Assembly (NCBI GenBank): GCA_949128115.1
Contig: OX421966.1
Span: 35,047,042-35,111,041 of the forward strand
Length of the DNA: 64,000 bases
Source of the DNA: Anaspis maculata
Taxonomy: Eukaryota; Arthropoda; Insecta; Coleoptera; Scraptiidae
Direction: 5' to 3'
The first letter of the stretch is position 1, and every line of letters starts with the position of its first letter. Made by a program: the position numbers and the translations under genes. Of this stretch, positions 21,471-32,910 are shown piece after piece. A model generated the notes under the pieces. That model saw only the letters and a program-made list of their open reading frames with translations. It was not told where the DNA came from and did no database searches.

Positions 21471-23110
21471 TAGGCGATTTACATTAGAAAAACGCCACCT
21501 GGTGTAGAGCTCGGTACTTGATCGTCGAGGACGTTTTTGCGAGGAAAACCTACTCCGACGTCTAGTAGCCTAGGTGGGCACTAGTGGATACCTGTAATAC
21601 CCACATATTGACATGGAAATTTGACAAGTAGAAATAATCTGAAAAAGGGGTTTGCATTTGTGTCTCTTATTTCATGTTATGGTTAGCGTAGTTAGCAGGT
21701 TTTTAGTAGATCTAGCTCCAGAGGTGCGCAGCTGAAAGACTACGCCCCCAGCAATGCACTACATTATTGCGATAAAAAAAGACAACGTTTACGTCGCGAA
21801 CACAGAGGTAGCTACGGCGAGCTTGTTAGAATGAAAAATGCCGATCTCCAGCTGAAGTCGAAGCAGGAAATCTTCAGAAAAAAGCGAGGAAAAAAGGTAT
21901 TTGGTGGTTGACTCTACACGGCCAGCCCGAGGTGATTTTTTCTTGGCTGGCAGGCTGGTCGACGGGCTTGTGTGTTTCCCTCCGTGCGGGTGTGACAGAG
22001 TCTGTTGCTCTTCCTTGGGCGGAAGCTATGGATGATTTAGAGAAAGGTCTGCGACGACGCTGGTCATCAACATGGGGCCCAATAACGAGCCTATGGGGTC
22101 CCAAGGGTTCACAGGAACGAAAGTTTGCTTGTAGCGTACTGCACAAGACAGCAAAGTGACAGTTTTGACATGCCACCAATTGACGTAACCACCGCCGTTG
22201 CCGGACGGCAACTTACACCAGTTCTAAAAATGATTGCCCTAAAACTTCCTCGACGAAACGGCCATTTTCCCCAATAAGGTCAATCGCCTATAGGCGATTG
22301 ACCTTATTGGGGAAAATGGCCGTTTCGTCGAGGAAGTTTTAGGGCATTAATTTTTAGAACTGGTGTAAGTTGCCGTCCGGCAACGGCGGTGGTTACGTCA
22401 ATTGGTGGCATGTCAAAACTGTCACTTTGCTGTCTTGTGCAGTACGCTACAAGCAAACTTTCGTTCCTGTGAACCCTTGGGACCCCATAGGCTCGTTATT
22501 GGGCCCCATGTTGATGACCAGCGTCGTCGCAGACCTTTCTCTAAATCATCCATAGCTTCCGCCCAAGGAAGAGCAACAGACTCTGTCACACCCGCACGGA
22601 GGGAAACACACAAGCCCGTCGACCAGCCTGCCAGCCAAGAAAAAATCACCTCGGGCTGGCCGTGCAGAGTCAACCACCACCTACCTTTTTTCCTCGCTTT
22701 TTTCTAAAGATTTCCTGCTTCGACTTCAGCTGGAGATCCGCATTTTTCATTCTAACAAGCTCGCCGTAGCTACCTCTGTGTTCGCGACGTAAACGTTGTC
22801 TTTTTTTATCGCAATAATGTAGTGCATTGCTGGGGGCGTAGTCTTTCAGCTGCGCACCTCTGGAGCTAGATCTACTAAAAACCTGCTAACTACGCTAACC
22901 ATAACATGAAATAAGAGACACAAATGCAAACCCCTTTTTCAGATTATTTCTACTTGTCAAATTTCCATGTCAATATGTGGGTATTACAGGTATCCACTAG
23001 TGCCCACCTAGGCTACTAGACGTCGGAGTGTGTTTTCCTCGCAAAAACGTCCTCGACGATCAAGTACCGAGCTCTACACCAGGTGGCGTTTTTTAAATGT
23101 AAATCGCCTA
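21471..23110. mobile_element. Head-to-head dimer of an 820-bp TAGGCGATT element
   Basis: Two 820-bp units (21471-22290 and 22291-23110) face each other and meet at CGCCTA|TAGGCG with no spacer. Both outer ends are TAGGCGATTTACA, flanked by TA. The opposite arm of the host foldback (24176-24187) preserves the site without insertion, proving a TA duplication around the dimer as a whole. A single unit, 831 bp with its own TA flanks, is at 58799-59629. Each unit carries a frame of about 100 codons that appears mirrored in the two halves; it has no known motif. The near-identity of the halves implies recent formation or arm conversion. Confidence 0.88.
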
Positions 23111-23289
23111 TACTGTGCGTTATTTTTTCAATTTTGACAAGAAGTTTTGTAATTTTGAACAGTTTTTACGATTGCAAATGTAGTAGTAGTTGAATCTTAT
23201 CACTATTAATTTGTTGCACTACCTCAATAAATAATATTGTTCAGTTCCTTGTTCCGACATTTTGGGTTTTTCTATTTTTACATAATAAT

Positions 23290-23980
23290 TTCTTGTCAAA
23301 ACTTGAAAATGACATACAACATAACAACATAAATCATATTGACGTTGGTTGTCACAATTAGTAGATGCAGTTTGGATTCAGAATTAACGTATGGTCCGAA
23401 AGTTTTGGGAAATTGTTCAAAGCTGATAACTTTTTCTAAATAGTCTCTATTTTTTAACTTGATGTTGCAAAAATTGACATCATATATAACAATGACAAAT
23501 TCATATTCAACATATTGATAATGGACCATTATCTTCGATGGGTCTCAATTTTCTTCTGCCATGTTCCATGATTTTTTGTATCAATTTGTCAAATGTGAAA
23601 TTTTCCAATGTTATTGAAAAATGCAACGCCGTAATTGGTCTTCATTTGCAGCTTTACATCACTTGTCGTATACAATCCTGCTCAATACTTACCAAAAATA
23701 TTATGTTGGTCGAGCTTGCGGTACATTGGGGGGCAGGAGCTCAAATAAATTAATCCTGCTGTTGTCCAGAGAATGATCGAACATGGCAGAAGAAAACTGA
23801 GAGCCATAAAAAATAATGGCCCATCTTCATTATGTTGAATATAAATTTGGTATTGTTAAAGATGATGCTAGTTTTTGCAATATTGAGTTACAAAATTGAA
23901 ACTATCCAAAAAAAGTTATCAGCTTTTAAAAAAATTCCCAAAACTTTCGGACCATACGTTAGTTTGATTTTCAAGTTGAT
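23290..23980. repeat. Inner foldback within the loop of the 20780-25125 element
   Basis: The left arm (about 23385-23575: CCGAAAGTTTTGGGAAATTG, CAATTTTCTTCTGCCATGTT) returns inverted at about 23775-23965 (AACATGGCAGAAGAAAACTG, TCCCAAAACTTTCGGACCAT). The loop of about 190 bp has no recognisable content. Flanking sequence to 24185 shows nothing further. Confidence 0.75.
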
Positions 23981-24538
23981 TACTTGATCCGGTGCCATGG
24001 TCTGCGATGTCACCTGACTTTGACTAACCCGATTTTCTCTTTAGGGCCTTGTTTACGATCGGGTATATGAAGCTGAAGTCAATACCAGGGAAAATATGCA
24101 AGAAATAATTAGGGAGGCTTTCCGTAGAGCATTCTTTATTTTCACGTGATACTTTCTTCTGAAAATTTGAAAGTGCCGTACAATAGAAGTCACTTTGACG
24201 TTGGTTGTCAGAATTAGTTGATTTTCATTGCACGCTAAGTTGAATCGATGAAATTTGTGCTCATTTTTTAAGAAAATCCGAACTATCTTTCAAACTATTA
24301 ACTTTTGAGAAAAAACATACAATATGAAAAAGATGTAAAATTAGACGCTTGAAACGAATAAGAACTGAAAAACAGAGAGCGCTATTCGAAAAAATGGAGT
24401 TATGGCCTTTCAAAATTCACCAAAATCAATGCCTCACGGCAAGGTGATGTCAAAACGGAAATAGGCGATCTTACCGTCAAAAGATACCCTAGGCTATTGT
24501 TAAGACATAGGCAAAGTTGCAAAAACTAAACGAATTTG

Positions 24539-24880
24539 AACCCGGGCGGTAGCGCGGCGGGCTCCGTCTTTGGAAGCAATTCCAGGGATCGTGGGTTCGA
24601 ATCCGGCCTGGGCCAGGTGAAAATTTTCATGCGCTCTTTAGTACCTTGGCGTGTACCACCATGCAGTCACGTCAAGAGAAAAATTGTGAAACGAGAAGGA
24701 CACCGAAAAAAGGTGCTAATAACCTCGCTGTTGATGCGTCCATAAAATGGTGGGTGGTGTGGGAATCACCCGCCGTCGCTCTTAGCCTACTAAGACGGCG
24801 CTTAGAAGGTACTGCCAGTGACTACACGGATACCCGCCCACCGCCAAAAAAAAAATAATAGAAAAAAATTTAAAAAATAT
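24539..24880 (+). mobile_element. tRNA-derived SINE (family 1) with 9-bp TSD
   Basis: The head starts CCCGGGCGGTAGCGCGGCGG, with an A-box-like TAGCGCGGCGG and an exact B box GGTTCGAATCC. The ends of the tRNA-like part, CCCGGGC and GCCTGGG, can pair as an acceptor stem. A tRNA-unrelated body of about 230 bp follows and ends in an A-rich tail. The duplication ACGAATTTG flanks it (24530-24538, 24881-24889). The related arm at about 12575 lacks the insertion. It depends on a LINE for movement, and the partner is not identified. Confidence 0.9.
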
Positions 24881-25726
24881 ACGAATTTGTAATGCCTGAG
24901 AAAGGGCAAATCCAAATATGTGAAAATATATTGGGAATGCCCCCAGGAATGCCATTCGAAAAAACTGGTTCAAAAACCGCTCTGCAAAAATGGGGCATCC
25001 TGTATGGAGCAAAATAAATTTACAAACTGCACTTTGATCTCCCGTTTGCAGTGCCGTTTGGTTCATTTCGATATCATCAACGGCGTAGGTGGAATTGAGC
25101 TCGCCCATATCAATGACTCACCCTGTATATGATATTTGGGTCAATAGTTCTGAAGATATATATTAGATAGTTATAAGATACTTTTTTGATATCGAAAAAC
25201 AAGAATAGAGTTTTAATGAAGCTTCCACCAAATAAATAGCTTTTTATTGCAAACAAAAAAAAACAGCAGCTTCCTCTCATCAAAATAAGAAAAGAGGTCC
25301 CTGTGTTTTTTCGAATTTAACAAAAAATTATGGAATATTAGAGTTATTGGAGTGAGACGGTGCGTTTACGAGATATTTGAGTTTGAATGTGTGAAAACGT
25401 GGTCAGAAATCTGATTTTTCAATTACGATATTCAAGGCGACAGAAGAACTATTTCAAAATAACTTCTTTTTTGTTAGGCATTCAACTTTTGTTAGGCATA
25501 AGAAGGTTTATTGAATGTGTCAAGTTTGATTGATTTCCCTAGAACGGTTTCGGAAATAATATAGAAATTTTATCATCTTCAGGGTCCCACCTTTAGGGGC
25601 ATGTAGCTCCCTTAGGAAGCGTTTCCGGACCCATATTTATGGAAACTTTTTTCTTGTTTTGATAAGAGGAAGCTGCCCTAGAACGTTGTCGGTGTATTTT
25701 CGGGACACCATGTATACAGGTGATCA

Positions 25727-28133
25727 GATCAAATGAATTCTTGAGCCAGGCAGACTGTGCCCTAGCCAAACGCAACTTTGTACCTCTGAATTTGGTACGC
25801 CACAGCCTGCCTAGAATGAGAATTCATTTTAAAAAGTTTTGTTTTCCTCCTCATCGACACGAGAGACCTCCGTGTCAATTCCGGGCAATTCCCGGGCAGG
25901 AGGTCTGGGTGTTGTGTGTTGTGTTGAACGGAATTTTTTCAAATTGTACCTTACGAGAATTCATTTGATCACATTGTAAAACTTGAACCTGGACATGAAC
26001 ATCACTATGATACGTTAGTCCTCTTGAATTAATCCAAGATGTTGATTGTTTTTATTTTATGCGAAATCAAACTATTTTATTTTACACGAAGACTATAATA
26101 CGAAACGCAAATCAGATTATTATGTAAGCTAAAAAATTCCTCCGTCCTTAAATTGGTGCAGTACCTATACCTGTGCGCCATAACAGTTGCTGATAAGAGG
26201 ATCGCAAAAAATAGTGACTCATCAGTAGCATGCCTTGATGTTGTTATTTGCTCGTCGCGCTGTATTGTAGCCGGACCTAACGCCAGTGTCCCAGTTCGCG
26301 ATTTTGTTTAAAAATAAGTGCCTAAAGTCTAAAAATGTATAATTCCGTTTCGGTAAATCAAAATCATGTTCGGTTTTAGTCGGTTTTGAATATGAGCTCG
26401 TCATGAAAGCACAGAAAGAATGAGAACATGAGAAAACCGCATTTGGAATGTGGCCGGGTGATCTTTGGTTCCTACATTTTGATTTTCAACCCTGAACTTT
26501 GATTTCCAATTCACATAGCCATCGCAGTGCATATTCCGCTTTGAAAAATTGTCTACTACACAAAAAAAAAACTTGGAAAAACCTGAACAAAGTACAGACC
26601 TTTTCAATTCCACTTGATATACCTACCTGCACAAATGATTTATCATCTAGATGGTCGCATGCTTTTTCAGAGCTAGCAGTTTTTATGCTCTCATGCATTC
26701 AGTGCTTTCGCGCATTTCTCTAAATTTCCATGCTCAAAATTCAACGTTTACCTATTTCAATTCAAAATTGATTACCGTGTTTAAAAAAAAGTGCTACACC
26801 TGGACTAGATCAGCATTAGCCAAGCAGAAATCTTATTTAACAAAAATTAGGTGAGTTCCTGAACCATTTCAACAACTTTTTGGTCTTGAATATTTCGAAA
26901 GAAACCTGCCGATCTCCAGCTATTCTTTTCGAATCTCATGTGTGTCACCAACCAACCTTTTATTTTTTCCCCGAAGCTTGCTGTAGTAGCTTTTATCTAA
27001 TTGGAATAATATTCTTATTTTTTATATTGATTCTTTGAGCTCTCAAGGTTATAAGTGGTTCTTTAGGTTATTTAATGGGCAGGTTAGATCAGGTTCTTCC
27101 TTCAAGTAATTTTTTGCTGGTCGTTTTGTGTGAAAATGGGTTCAGTGTTTCAGGTTTATTCTTATTTGTCTGTTGGGTGGCTCAGTAGTTTCTTTTCGTG
27201 TAAGTATCTCATACCTGAAATTCACAAAACTCTGTTCTTAGTACCAGCAGCCAGTCACAAATATTCTATCGTGTTATCAAATGAATTCTTGCTACATAGG
27301 TAGGCTGTGGCCTGGTGAAATTCCGGGATGCGAAGCTGCTTTTGACTTGGGCACAGCCTGCCTAATAATTACAAATTTCATCAATCTCACTATACGGGGT
27401 GTTTCACAAGTAAGTACCTAGCTATACAGGGTGAGAACTTCCAACCTGTTTAAATTCAGTAATTCAATAACCAAAAACATTAATTCAACCAAAAACCTCG
27501 GACAGCTCGATTTTTAAATCTAAAATGCCATATTTTGATATTAATTACGTAACTTTAATAGTGCCAGGGGCGGCGCAAGGTACAGGAGCCTAATTCTTTT
27601 TGATACAATGGGGGGGTCAAAAAATGCCATCTCTATCTTCGTTTGACTCTCTATCTAACCTTGAAAAATAATTGAAATCCTACCTCAAAAAAAAATGGCG
27701 GCGTTCAAAAGGTCAGTGTTCCTATCAAAAAGGTGGCATTTTCTTTAAATCTGAAGCAAGTATCACCTGTTGAGCCATCTTAGCTTTCAACACACTGATA
27801 ACGTGACCTATTGACAACGCCAATGGGGGCGAAAGGGAAAGAGAATGACACCTTTTTGATAGGAACCGTGATACTGACTTTTGAAGCCCTTCAAAGTTGA
27901 AATTGAAAAATCGTCTTTTGTGCAATACTTTTTAACCGTTCAACCGATTGTGTTCGATTTTGGACCAAAGTTTACTGAAGCGTAGGCGCAGGGCGAAGAT
28001 ATTAGGAGGTACCGTACCCTTTTTCCTCTATTTTTTACGCCCTCAATTATTTTTGGAAAACGTTCAATTTCTCTTGGATTCAACATTCGACTTAAATAAA
28101 AAGTTACTCTTGCAAAATTTTGCCATCCCAACT
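25727..28133 (+). repeat. Macro-repeat H, copy 3 (truncated)
   Basis: This starts with the 244-bp inverted element (25727-25970) and runs through block b (25971-27265), the palindromic block (27280-27363), block d (27365-27895) and the left half of block f, then stops near 28133. It carries no hAT, LINE or SINE insertion and is therefore the best empty-site reference for copies 1 and 2. Confidence 0.8.
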
Positions 28134-28353
28134 GCACTCCCACTGCCACTCGTTTCTTACCGTAAGTCTATGTGAACGCTCAATGCAAAAACCTATAGTT
28201 TAGCTTTTTTACCATACCGTTGCCACTGCACTAATCCTATGTGGATGCGGCTTTAGCCCCGTCATTAGCTCGGCAACTTCGACCAAACTTCCAAATCTTA
28301 GGTACTAAGTACTCATGTACCAAGTTTTATCAATATCTGTGACATTTGTCCAA
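28134..28353. other. Unassigned 220 bp
   Basis: No gene or second copy was recognised. A few CACTGC-type words (28138-28240) recall the hAT-like subterminal motif but are too sparse to call. Confidence 0.4.
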
Positions 28354-29552
28354 AGATATGTAAAAAGAACCAACGTTTTTATTCAATTATGTTGCGATAC
28401 ACCTGACTGACGTTTTGGAGCCAAAAGCTCGTTTTCACGTCTGCTGTTGTATTGCAATCGATTCAGAATCACAAAAAAAACGAGGGACAAGCCCATTTTT
28501 ACCTGTTTGTCGGAGAAAATTGTTTTTTTTTAATTCCAGGTTGCACTCCCGATTTTGATCATAGCGGCACATGTTCCATCAGGCCCCCGGTGAGTACTCT
28601 TGCTGCAAACCAAATTTGGTTGAAATCTGTTCCGTACTTCTCGAGCTATTGAACGTCCAAGTTTTTTGATTCTGACCTGTCACTCTTTGACAGTGACATT
28701 TTTCTCTGACAGATCACGCTGAAAAGCTTATTTTCAGCTATCTTTCATAGACCCTATGTCAAGCCCTACGTGCATAATCAATTTGGTAGAAATCTGTTCG
28801 ACCGACGGTTTATAAATAAATCGGGGTCAAAAAAAAACAAACCTGACCAACAGACAGACACACATACCGACCAACACGAAAATTTTATTTTGTTATTACC
28901 ATACCCAATTTTTCGAATAATTCGATGAGAAGTGAAATTGAAAATTTATATTCGTTTTTGGACTCTTCGTATGCTAAAACGTCGAGATGAACCGTCAGAC
29001 AGATTTCGACCAAATTTATGGTATGCACGTGAGGTCTAGGTAGAAAGGTGAAAATAGGCTTTTTAGCGTGATCTCTGTCGGAGGGAAATATCACTGTCAA
29101 AGAGTGACAAAAGATTTTGATGTGACGATTTTGATTTCTGATAGCTCATTTTGAAGCTCTTCGAAGTTGTGACATCTCTCAAATTGAAAATTAATCTATC
29201 AAAAGTTATCAGCCAAGTTATCAGCTGTCAAAGCCACAACTATAACGTATAATAACTCGAGAAGTACTGAACTGGGTTCAACCAAGTTTGGTTTGCAGCA
29301 AGAGGATCCCCCCAGAGAGGTATAAAAATTGAGCATGCAACCTGAAGAATATTAATAATTTTTTTTCCAAAAAACAGCTAAAACTGGGCTAGTCCTCCGT
29401 TTTTTCCTGTGTTTCTGAATCGATTGCAATAAAATTTTGTGTACATTTCTAAAAGTAGCCAGACGTGAAAACGAGCTTTTGGCCTTGGAACGTTACGTCA
29501 GGTGTACAACAACATAATTCTAAGAACGTTCGTTTCTTTACATCTTTGAAAA
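28354..29552. mobile_element. Foldback element, arms about 480-590 bp
   Basis: The left arm runs from 28354 (AACGTTTTTATTCAATTATG, AAGCTCGTTTTCACGTCTG, TTGCAATCGATTCAGAATCA). The right arm is its inversion up to about 29552 (TGAATCGATTGCAATAAAAT, CGTGAAAACGAGCTTTTGG, CATAATTCTAAGAACGTTCG). The tip lies near 28870-28960, beside a CAGACAGACACACA patch. Fragments of the right arm occur at 3690-3830 and of the adjoining sequence at 6365-6790. Boundaries are approximate and no TSD was read. Confidence 0.7.
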
Positions 29553-29639
29553 ACTTCCACAGATTTTGATGAAATTTGATTTACAAATAGGATCTAAGAA
29601 GCGAGACGTTTGTTTGGAATTTTGTTGACATATGACTTT

Positions 29640-30860
29640 CGCGGCCTTCAAAACTGGGAAAAACAATTGTCGGAAATTGTAAAATACCTACTATAGTCTA
29701 TCCGCTAGCTACTATTCTGTATTTTTTTAAGAGGCTGAAAAGGTTTTTATTCTGAATTTCTGTCAGTTGAGGTCCACAAAATCAGATTTTTTTGGTGGCA
29801 ACGGTCAAAAGTGGTCCGGTTAGCCCGTGCACCCTCATGGGGACCAGCCCCCAGTTATTCGAATTTCAGTTCTGTGACTCGGGGGATCGATACAGAACTA
29901 CAAAAAGTTCAGGACGTCACGTGAAAACTACCTCAAAAGTCTTCCACAATCACAATGGAGATACAGCCCTTCAAATTCCAAAAAGGCGATTTTCGTGAAG
30001 GTACAATTTCCATAATTTTCAAACGATTTCGATGAAAATTTGGCTAGACCCCGCTGCAACAAGCATCCAGAATGGGGAATTTCATTTTCTGGATAAGTTG
30101 TTCAGTGGCGGAGTAACTGAAAATTCTGACATAATCCCGTCCTTTCTCATTTCTCAGGTCCCTGGTCAACTTTGGACTCTGAAACTTCCACTTTATATCG
30201 AATACATTGTTCAGCTACGATGTTCCCAAAAAACTCAGAAAAATTAGAACACAAATTATTGATATGAAAAGAATACTAGAATATTCAGAAAAAAAATAAA
30301 GCAAATCCCCCTCTTCTATATTCGACATTAAACTCAGAAACCAGCTCTGATTCTCATTTTTTTGGGAACATCGTTGCTGAACAATGTATTCGATATACAT
30401 ATAGTGAAAGTTTCACAGTCCAAAGTTGACCAAGGACTTGAGAAAAGAGAAGAGATGGAATTATGTCAAAATTTCCAGTTGCTCTGCCACTGGACAACTT
30501 ATCCAGAAAATGAAACTCCCCATTCTAGATGCTTGTTACAGAGGGGCCTAGTCAAATTTTCCACGAATTGGTTGAAAATTGTGGAAGTTGTACCTCCACG
30601 AAAATCGCCTTTTATGAAATTTGAAGGGCTGTATCTCCATTGTGGATGACTTTTGAGGTAGTTTTCACATGACATCCTGAACTTTTTGTAATTCAGTTTC
30701 GATCTTCTCAAGTTACAGAACTGAAATTCGATCAATTCGGCTGGCCCCCATGGGGGATCTGATTCTGTGAACCTTAACTGATAGTAATTAAAAAAAACAT
30801 TTTTGACCTCTAAAAAATACAGAATAGTAGTTAGTAGTAGGTACCAGAAATAATGAAATT
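29640..30860. mobile_element. Foldback element, tip near 30295
   Basis: The left arm (CAGATTTTTTTGGTGGCAAC, GGACCAGCCCCC, GAAGTTCAGGACGTCACGTG, AAATTTGGCTAGACCCCGCT) is matched inverted on the right (GTCAAATTTTCCACGAATTG, CACATGACATCCTGAACTTT, GGCTGGCCCCCATG, AGAATAGTAGTTAGTAG). The unpaired tip is under 20 bp, so nearly the whole 1.2 kb is self-complementary. A single arm of this family lies at 6365-6790. No TSD is assigned. A minus-strand frame at 30499-30987 crosses the arm and looks incidental. Confidence 0.7.
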
Positions 30861-31394
30861 TTTTGAACACATCTGCAAGATCGTAATCAGGAGACACTTT
30901 AAAACGGTGTTTAAAACAAAAGTCAGCCCAAAAGAACGTTTGGTTCTTCAGATATACAGGGTGGCCCAACGAAAACGAAACAGACAAATGTTCGGGAACT
31001 TGACCTCATTTGTTTGTATTCTGTAACATGTTTACTAGATGGACATAAGCTCCGTCGTGGATTCGGCAACTTCGAGCCAGCCGCCTCAAAAGGGGCTGTA
31101 ACCCTCCCAAAAACACTGAAATTAGCATTATCTTGAAAAATTTTCATCGAATCGAAAAAAAAATTAACATCGCTACGCTATGATGACAATTGAACCAGCT
31201 TTGAAATGATGTATCACTCAACCCCAATTGTCTATTAGAATTTTCGAAGGGGCTGCCACCTTGACTACGGGGGTAGAACTTCACGGTTAAATTGATAGCA
31301 GTTGAACGTCCCCCTTGAAAACAAAGTTGACCTGTCCGGGCTTATTTCGAAAAAATGAGGGCGAACGCCCGAAAATCTGTCTTACTTTTTTTAT
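30861..31394. other. Unassigned, with a CAGGGTGGCCC transposon terminus
   Basis: No gene is recognised. TA followed by CAGGGTGGCCCAACG at about 30955-30971 looks like the end of a TA-inserting element, but I find no partner terminus. Confidence 0.4.
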
Positions 31395-31736
31395 ATTTTC
31401 TTTATTCGTTCATTTAACGTCGGCCTATTTCCGCAACGAGGTCTACACTGACGCCGGTGAATGCTTTCCTCCACTAAACCGGAAATTTGGCCGAACCCCT
31501 CTGTGTTCCAACACAGGGTAGGGATTTTTAACGGCCACCAACATCGCATGGGGTCGGCACCATCGTTCGTATTTTACGTGCTATGCGTCACAAGGCGCGT
31601 CTTGCATTTAGCAAGCATTTCAACTAAATCAAAGAGCTTGTTTTGGGGACAAAAATCCGAGCGCCCATAGTGGGACCCGAACCCACGACCCGTGGAGTGG
31701 TAGTCGAACGCGCTGACCACCACACTACAAGCTCCT
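31395..31736 (-). mobile_element. tRNA-derived SINE (family 2), copy A
   Basis: On the minus strand it starts AGGAGCTTGTAGTGTGGTGG, has a B-box-like GGTTCGGGTCC, a body shared with the copy at 52801-53141 (including TTGGAACACACAGGGGTTCG in that copy) and an A-rich tail at the low-coordinate end. The boundary at the tail is blurred and I could not read a reliable TSD. Confidence 0.85.
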
Positions 31737-31965
31737 CTTTCTTCAGATGTGATTTAATAATAATAGTAATAATAATAATAATAGTAATTTATTGCTCTTT
31801 CAACTTAATTACAAGTTTTTGAGCAAGAAGCTCGAAAAAAAATAAAAAAGAAAACAGACCAAACCAAATACAACACCACTAATAAAGTAAATAATTCAAA
31901 ATATTAAGTAACTCTTTCCCCACGCCCAATTATTCTGAAAATCCCAGATGAGAAGAGCTGAAAGG

Positions 31966-32500
31966 TCACCACTCGCTAAGAACAAAGGACCTGAGTCGCA
32001 GACAACGAGACAGATATCGGTACACGGCCTTTACCACCCTCAAGTCGGTGGTTGTCATAACCTGAATCACATCCCTCTGCCATCCAGAAAATTCATGTCT
32101 GAACTCCCTGTATAATGGACAGACAAACAGGATATGTTCCAGAGTTTCCCTGCAGTTCTTGTTGCACAAGGTGCATATCGTTCCCGCTTCAATACCGTAC
32201 GTAATTCCTCCAAAGAACAATTTCATGTTTGAATCAAGAGAAGTTCTAAGCTGCATGTAAAGTCTCTTAAGGTGGAAGGGGATATTCTCCTCATATAAAT
32301 TAAATGGTTTGTTTATAAAGTTAATGTACTTATAGCTTGGGTTGTTTATTGACATTAGTATATTATTCCAGTCTGCGTCTCTTGTGGCCGTCTCTACCCT
32401 TGACAGGACAGAAGAAAGTTCCTCGTCGCTGAGACCGAGCAATCCCCGACATTCTTGTTCTATTCCCAAAGACTTCAAAATACCTAAAACCCGGCTAAGC
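31966..32500 (-). pseudogene. LINE C-terminal region with CCHC zinc knuckle
   Basis: This is the continuation of the RT frame beyond the inserted element. It includes CTLCNKNCRETLEHILFVC, a CX2CX8HX4C zinc knuckle of the kind found at the C-terminus of many insect LINEs and thought to bind nucleic acid. The frame ends with a normal stop at 31966, after which about 200 bp of 3' UTR leads to the tail. Confidence 0.85.
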
Positions 32501-32501
32501 C

Positions 32502-32910
32502 AATGGGCTACTTGCCCAAAAAATTTTTATTGGCTTAATCGAAAGTATGGGCAAAAATATTGTACCCGTATTTTTTCTTTTTCCTAAATTCCCAAAATTG
32601 CGGCCGTAGTGTCTGTTTTAAAAATATATTTGTGACGTCACAAATATACTAAAAACCAAACAAACAGCACTGGTGGGTTGAAAACTCAAAAAACAGTTAG
32701 AGTGGCTTAACAATATTTGAAAAATACAGACAGAAAAATTTCACTAAAGATTCCCGACTTTTACCAACCTTTTGAAAAAAAAAATCGAAAAAAAATCTTT
32801 TCAATCAATGGATATATTTTCCGGAAATTTTTAGAAAATACTATTTATTACTCTTGTTGATGATTGAAAGTGTTTCCAGTCAAATCTGTTTCATTGGAAA
32901 GTACCCCATT
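32502..32910. mobile_element. 409-bp MITE, AATGGGGTACTT termini, inserted in the LINE
   Basis: The ends are AATGGGCTACTTG and its inverted counterpart CTTTCCCCATT-like (AAGTACCCCATT read inward). It breaks the LINE coding sequence. A longer relative (754 bp) lies at 35146-35899 and shares the block AAAATTGCGGCCGTAGTG and TTTGTGACGTCACAAAT. No TSD was read. Confidence 0.75.

Larger units (their letters stand above)
20780..25125. mobile_element. 4.3-kb foldback transposon, CAGGGTGAGTC termini, TA TSD
   Basis: The ends are CAGGGTGAGTCATTGATATG and its inverted complement, each flanked by TA (20778-20779, 25126-25127). The arms are long: 20780-21470 mirrors 24186-25125 (after allowing for the SINE). 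The region between holds the 1640-bp dimer (21471-23110) and a second inner foldback. TA duplication and CAGGGTG ends suggest mobilisation by a mariner/Tc1-type enzyme. No transposase is encoded. An arm-only relative is at 12300-12828, and the flanks can be matched to an apparently empty, rearranged site around 50850-50890 in inverse orientation. Confidence 0.82.
13680..25726 (+). repeat. Macro-repeat H, copy 2
   Basis: Second head-to-tail copy, enlarged to about 12 kb by insertions. Order: 244-bp inverted element, hAT-like element (13924-15626), block b (about 15650-16940), palindromic block (16945-17030), block d (17035-17555), LINE fragment, half of block f, block g, block h (19150-20779, with the exon-like module), foldback 20780-25125, and block i (25128-25720). 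Its left and right junctions are near-identical (GTATACAGGTGATCAGATCA at about 13665 and 25711). Confidence 0.8.

Noticed and set aside
21874..22707. Pairs of identical frames on opposite strands (e.g. about 100 codons at 21874-22179 and 22402-22707)
   Set aside because: They are the same frame read in the two halves of a head-to-head dimer. There is no recognised domain, and the solo copy at 58799-59629 keeps it open only with many changes, so I do not call a gene.
20780..25125. Assembly artefact explaining the large palindromes
   Set aside because: Not excluded, but the arms differ by substitutions, indels and separate insertions (SINE in one, dimer in the other), and TSDs are coherent, so a pure assembly mirror is unlikely. 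The near-identical 820-bp dimer is the part I would still verify with long reads.
28660..29110. Inverted minus-strand frames with TGTCA/TGACA words as regulatory sites
   Set aside because: They are explained as mirrored parts of the foldback arms.
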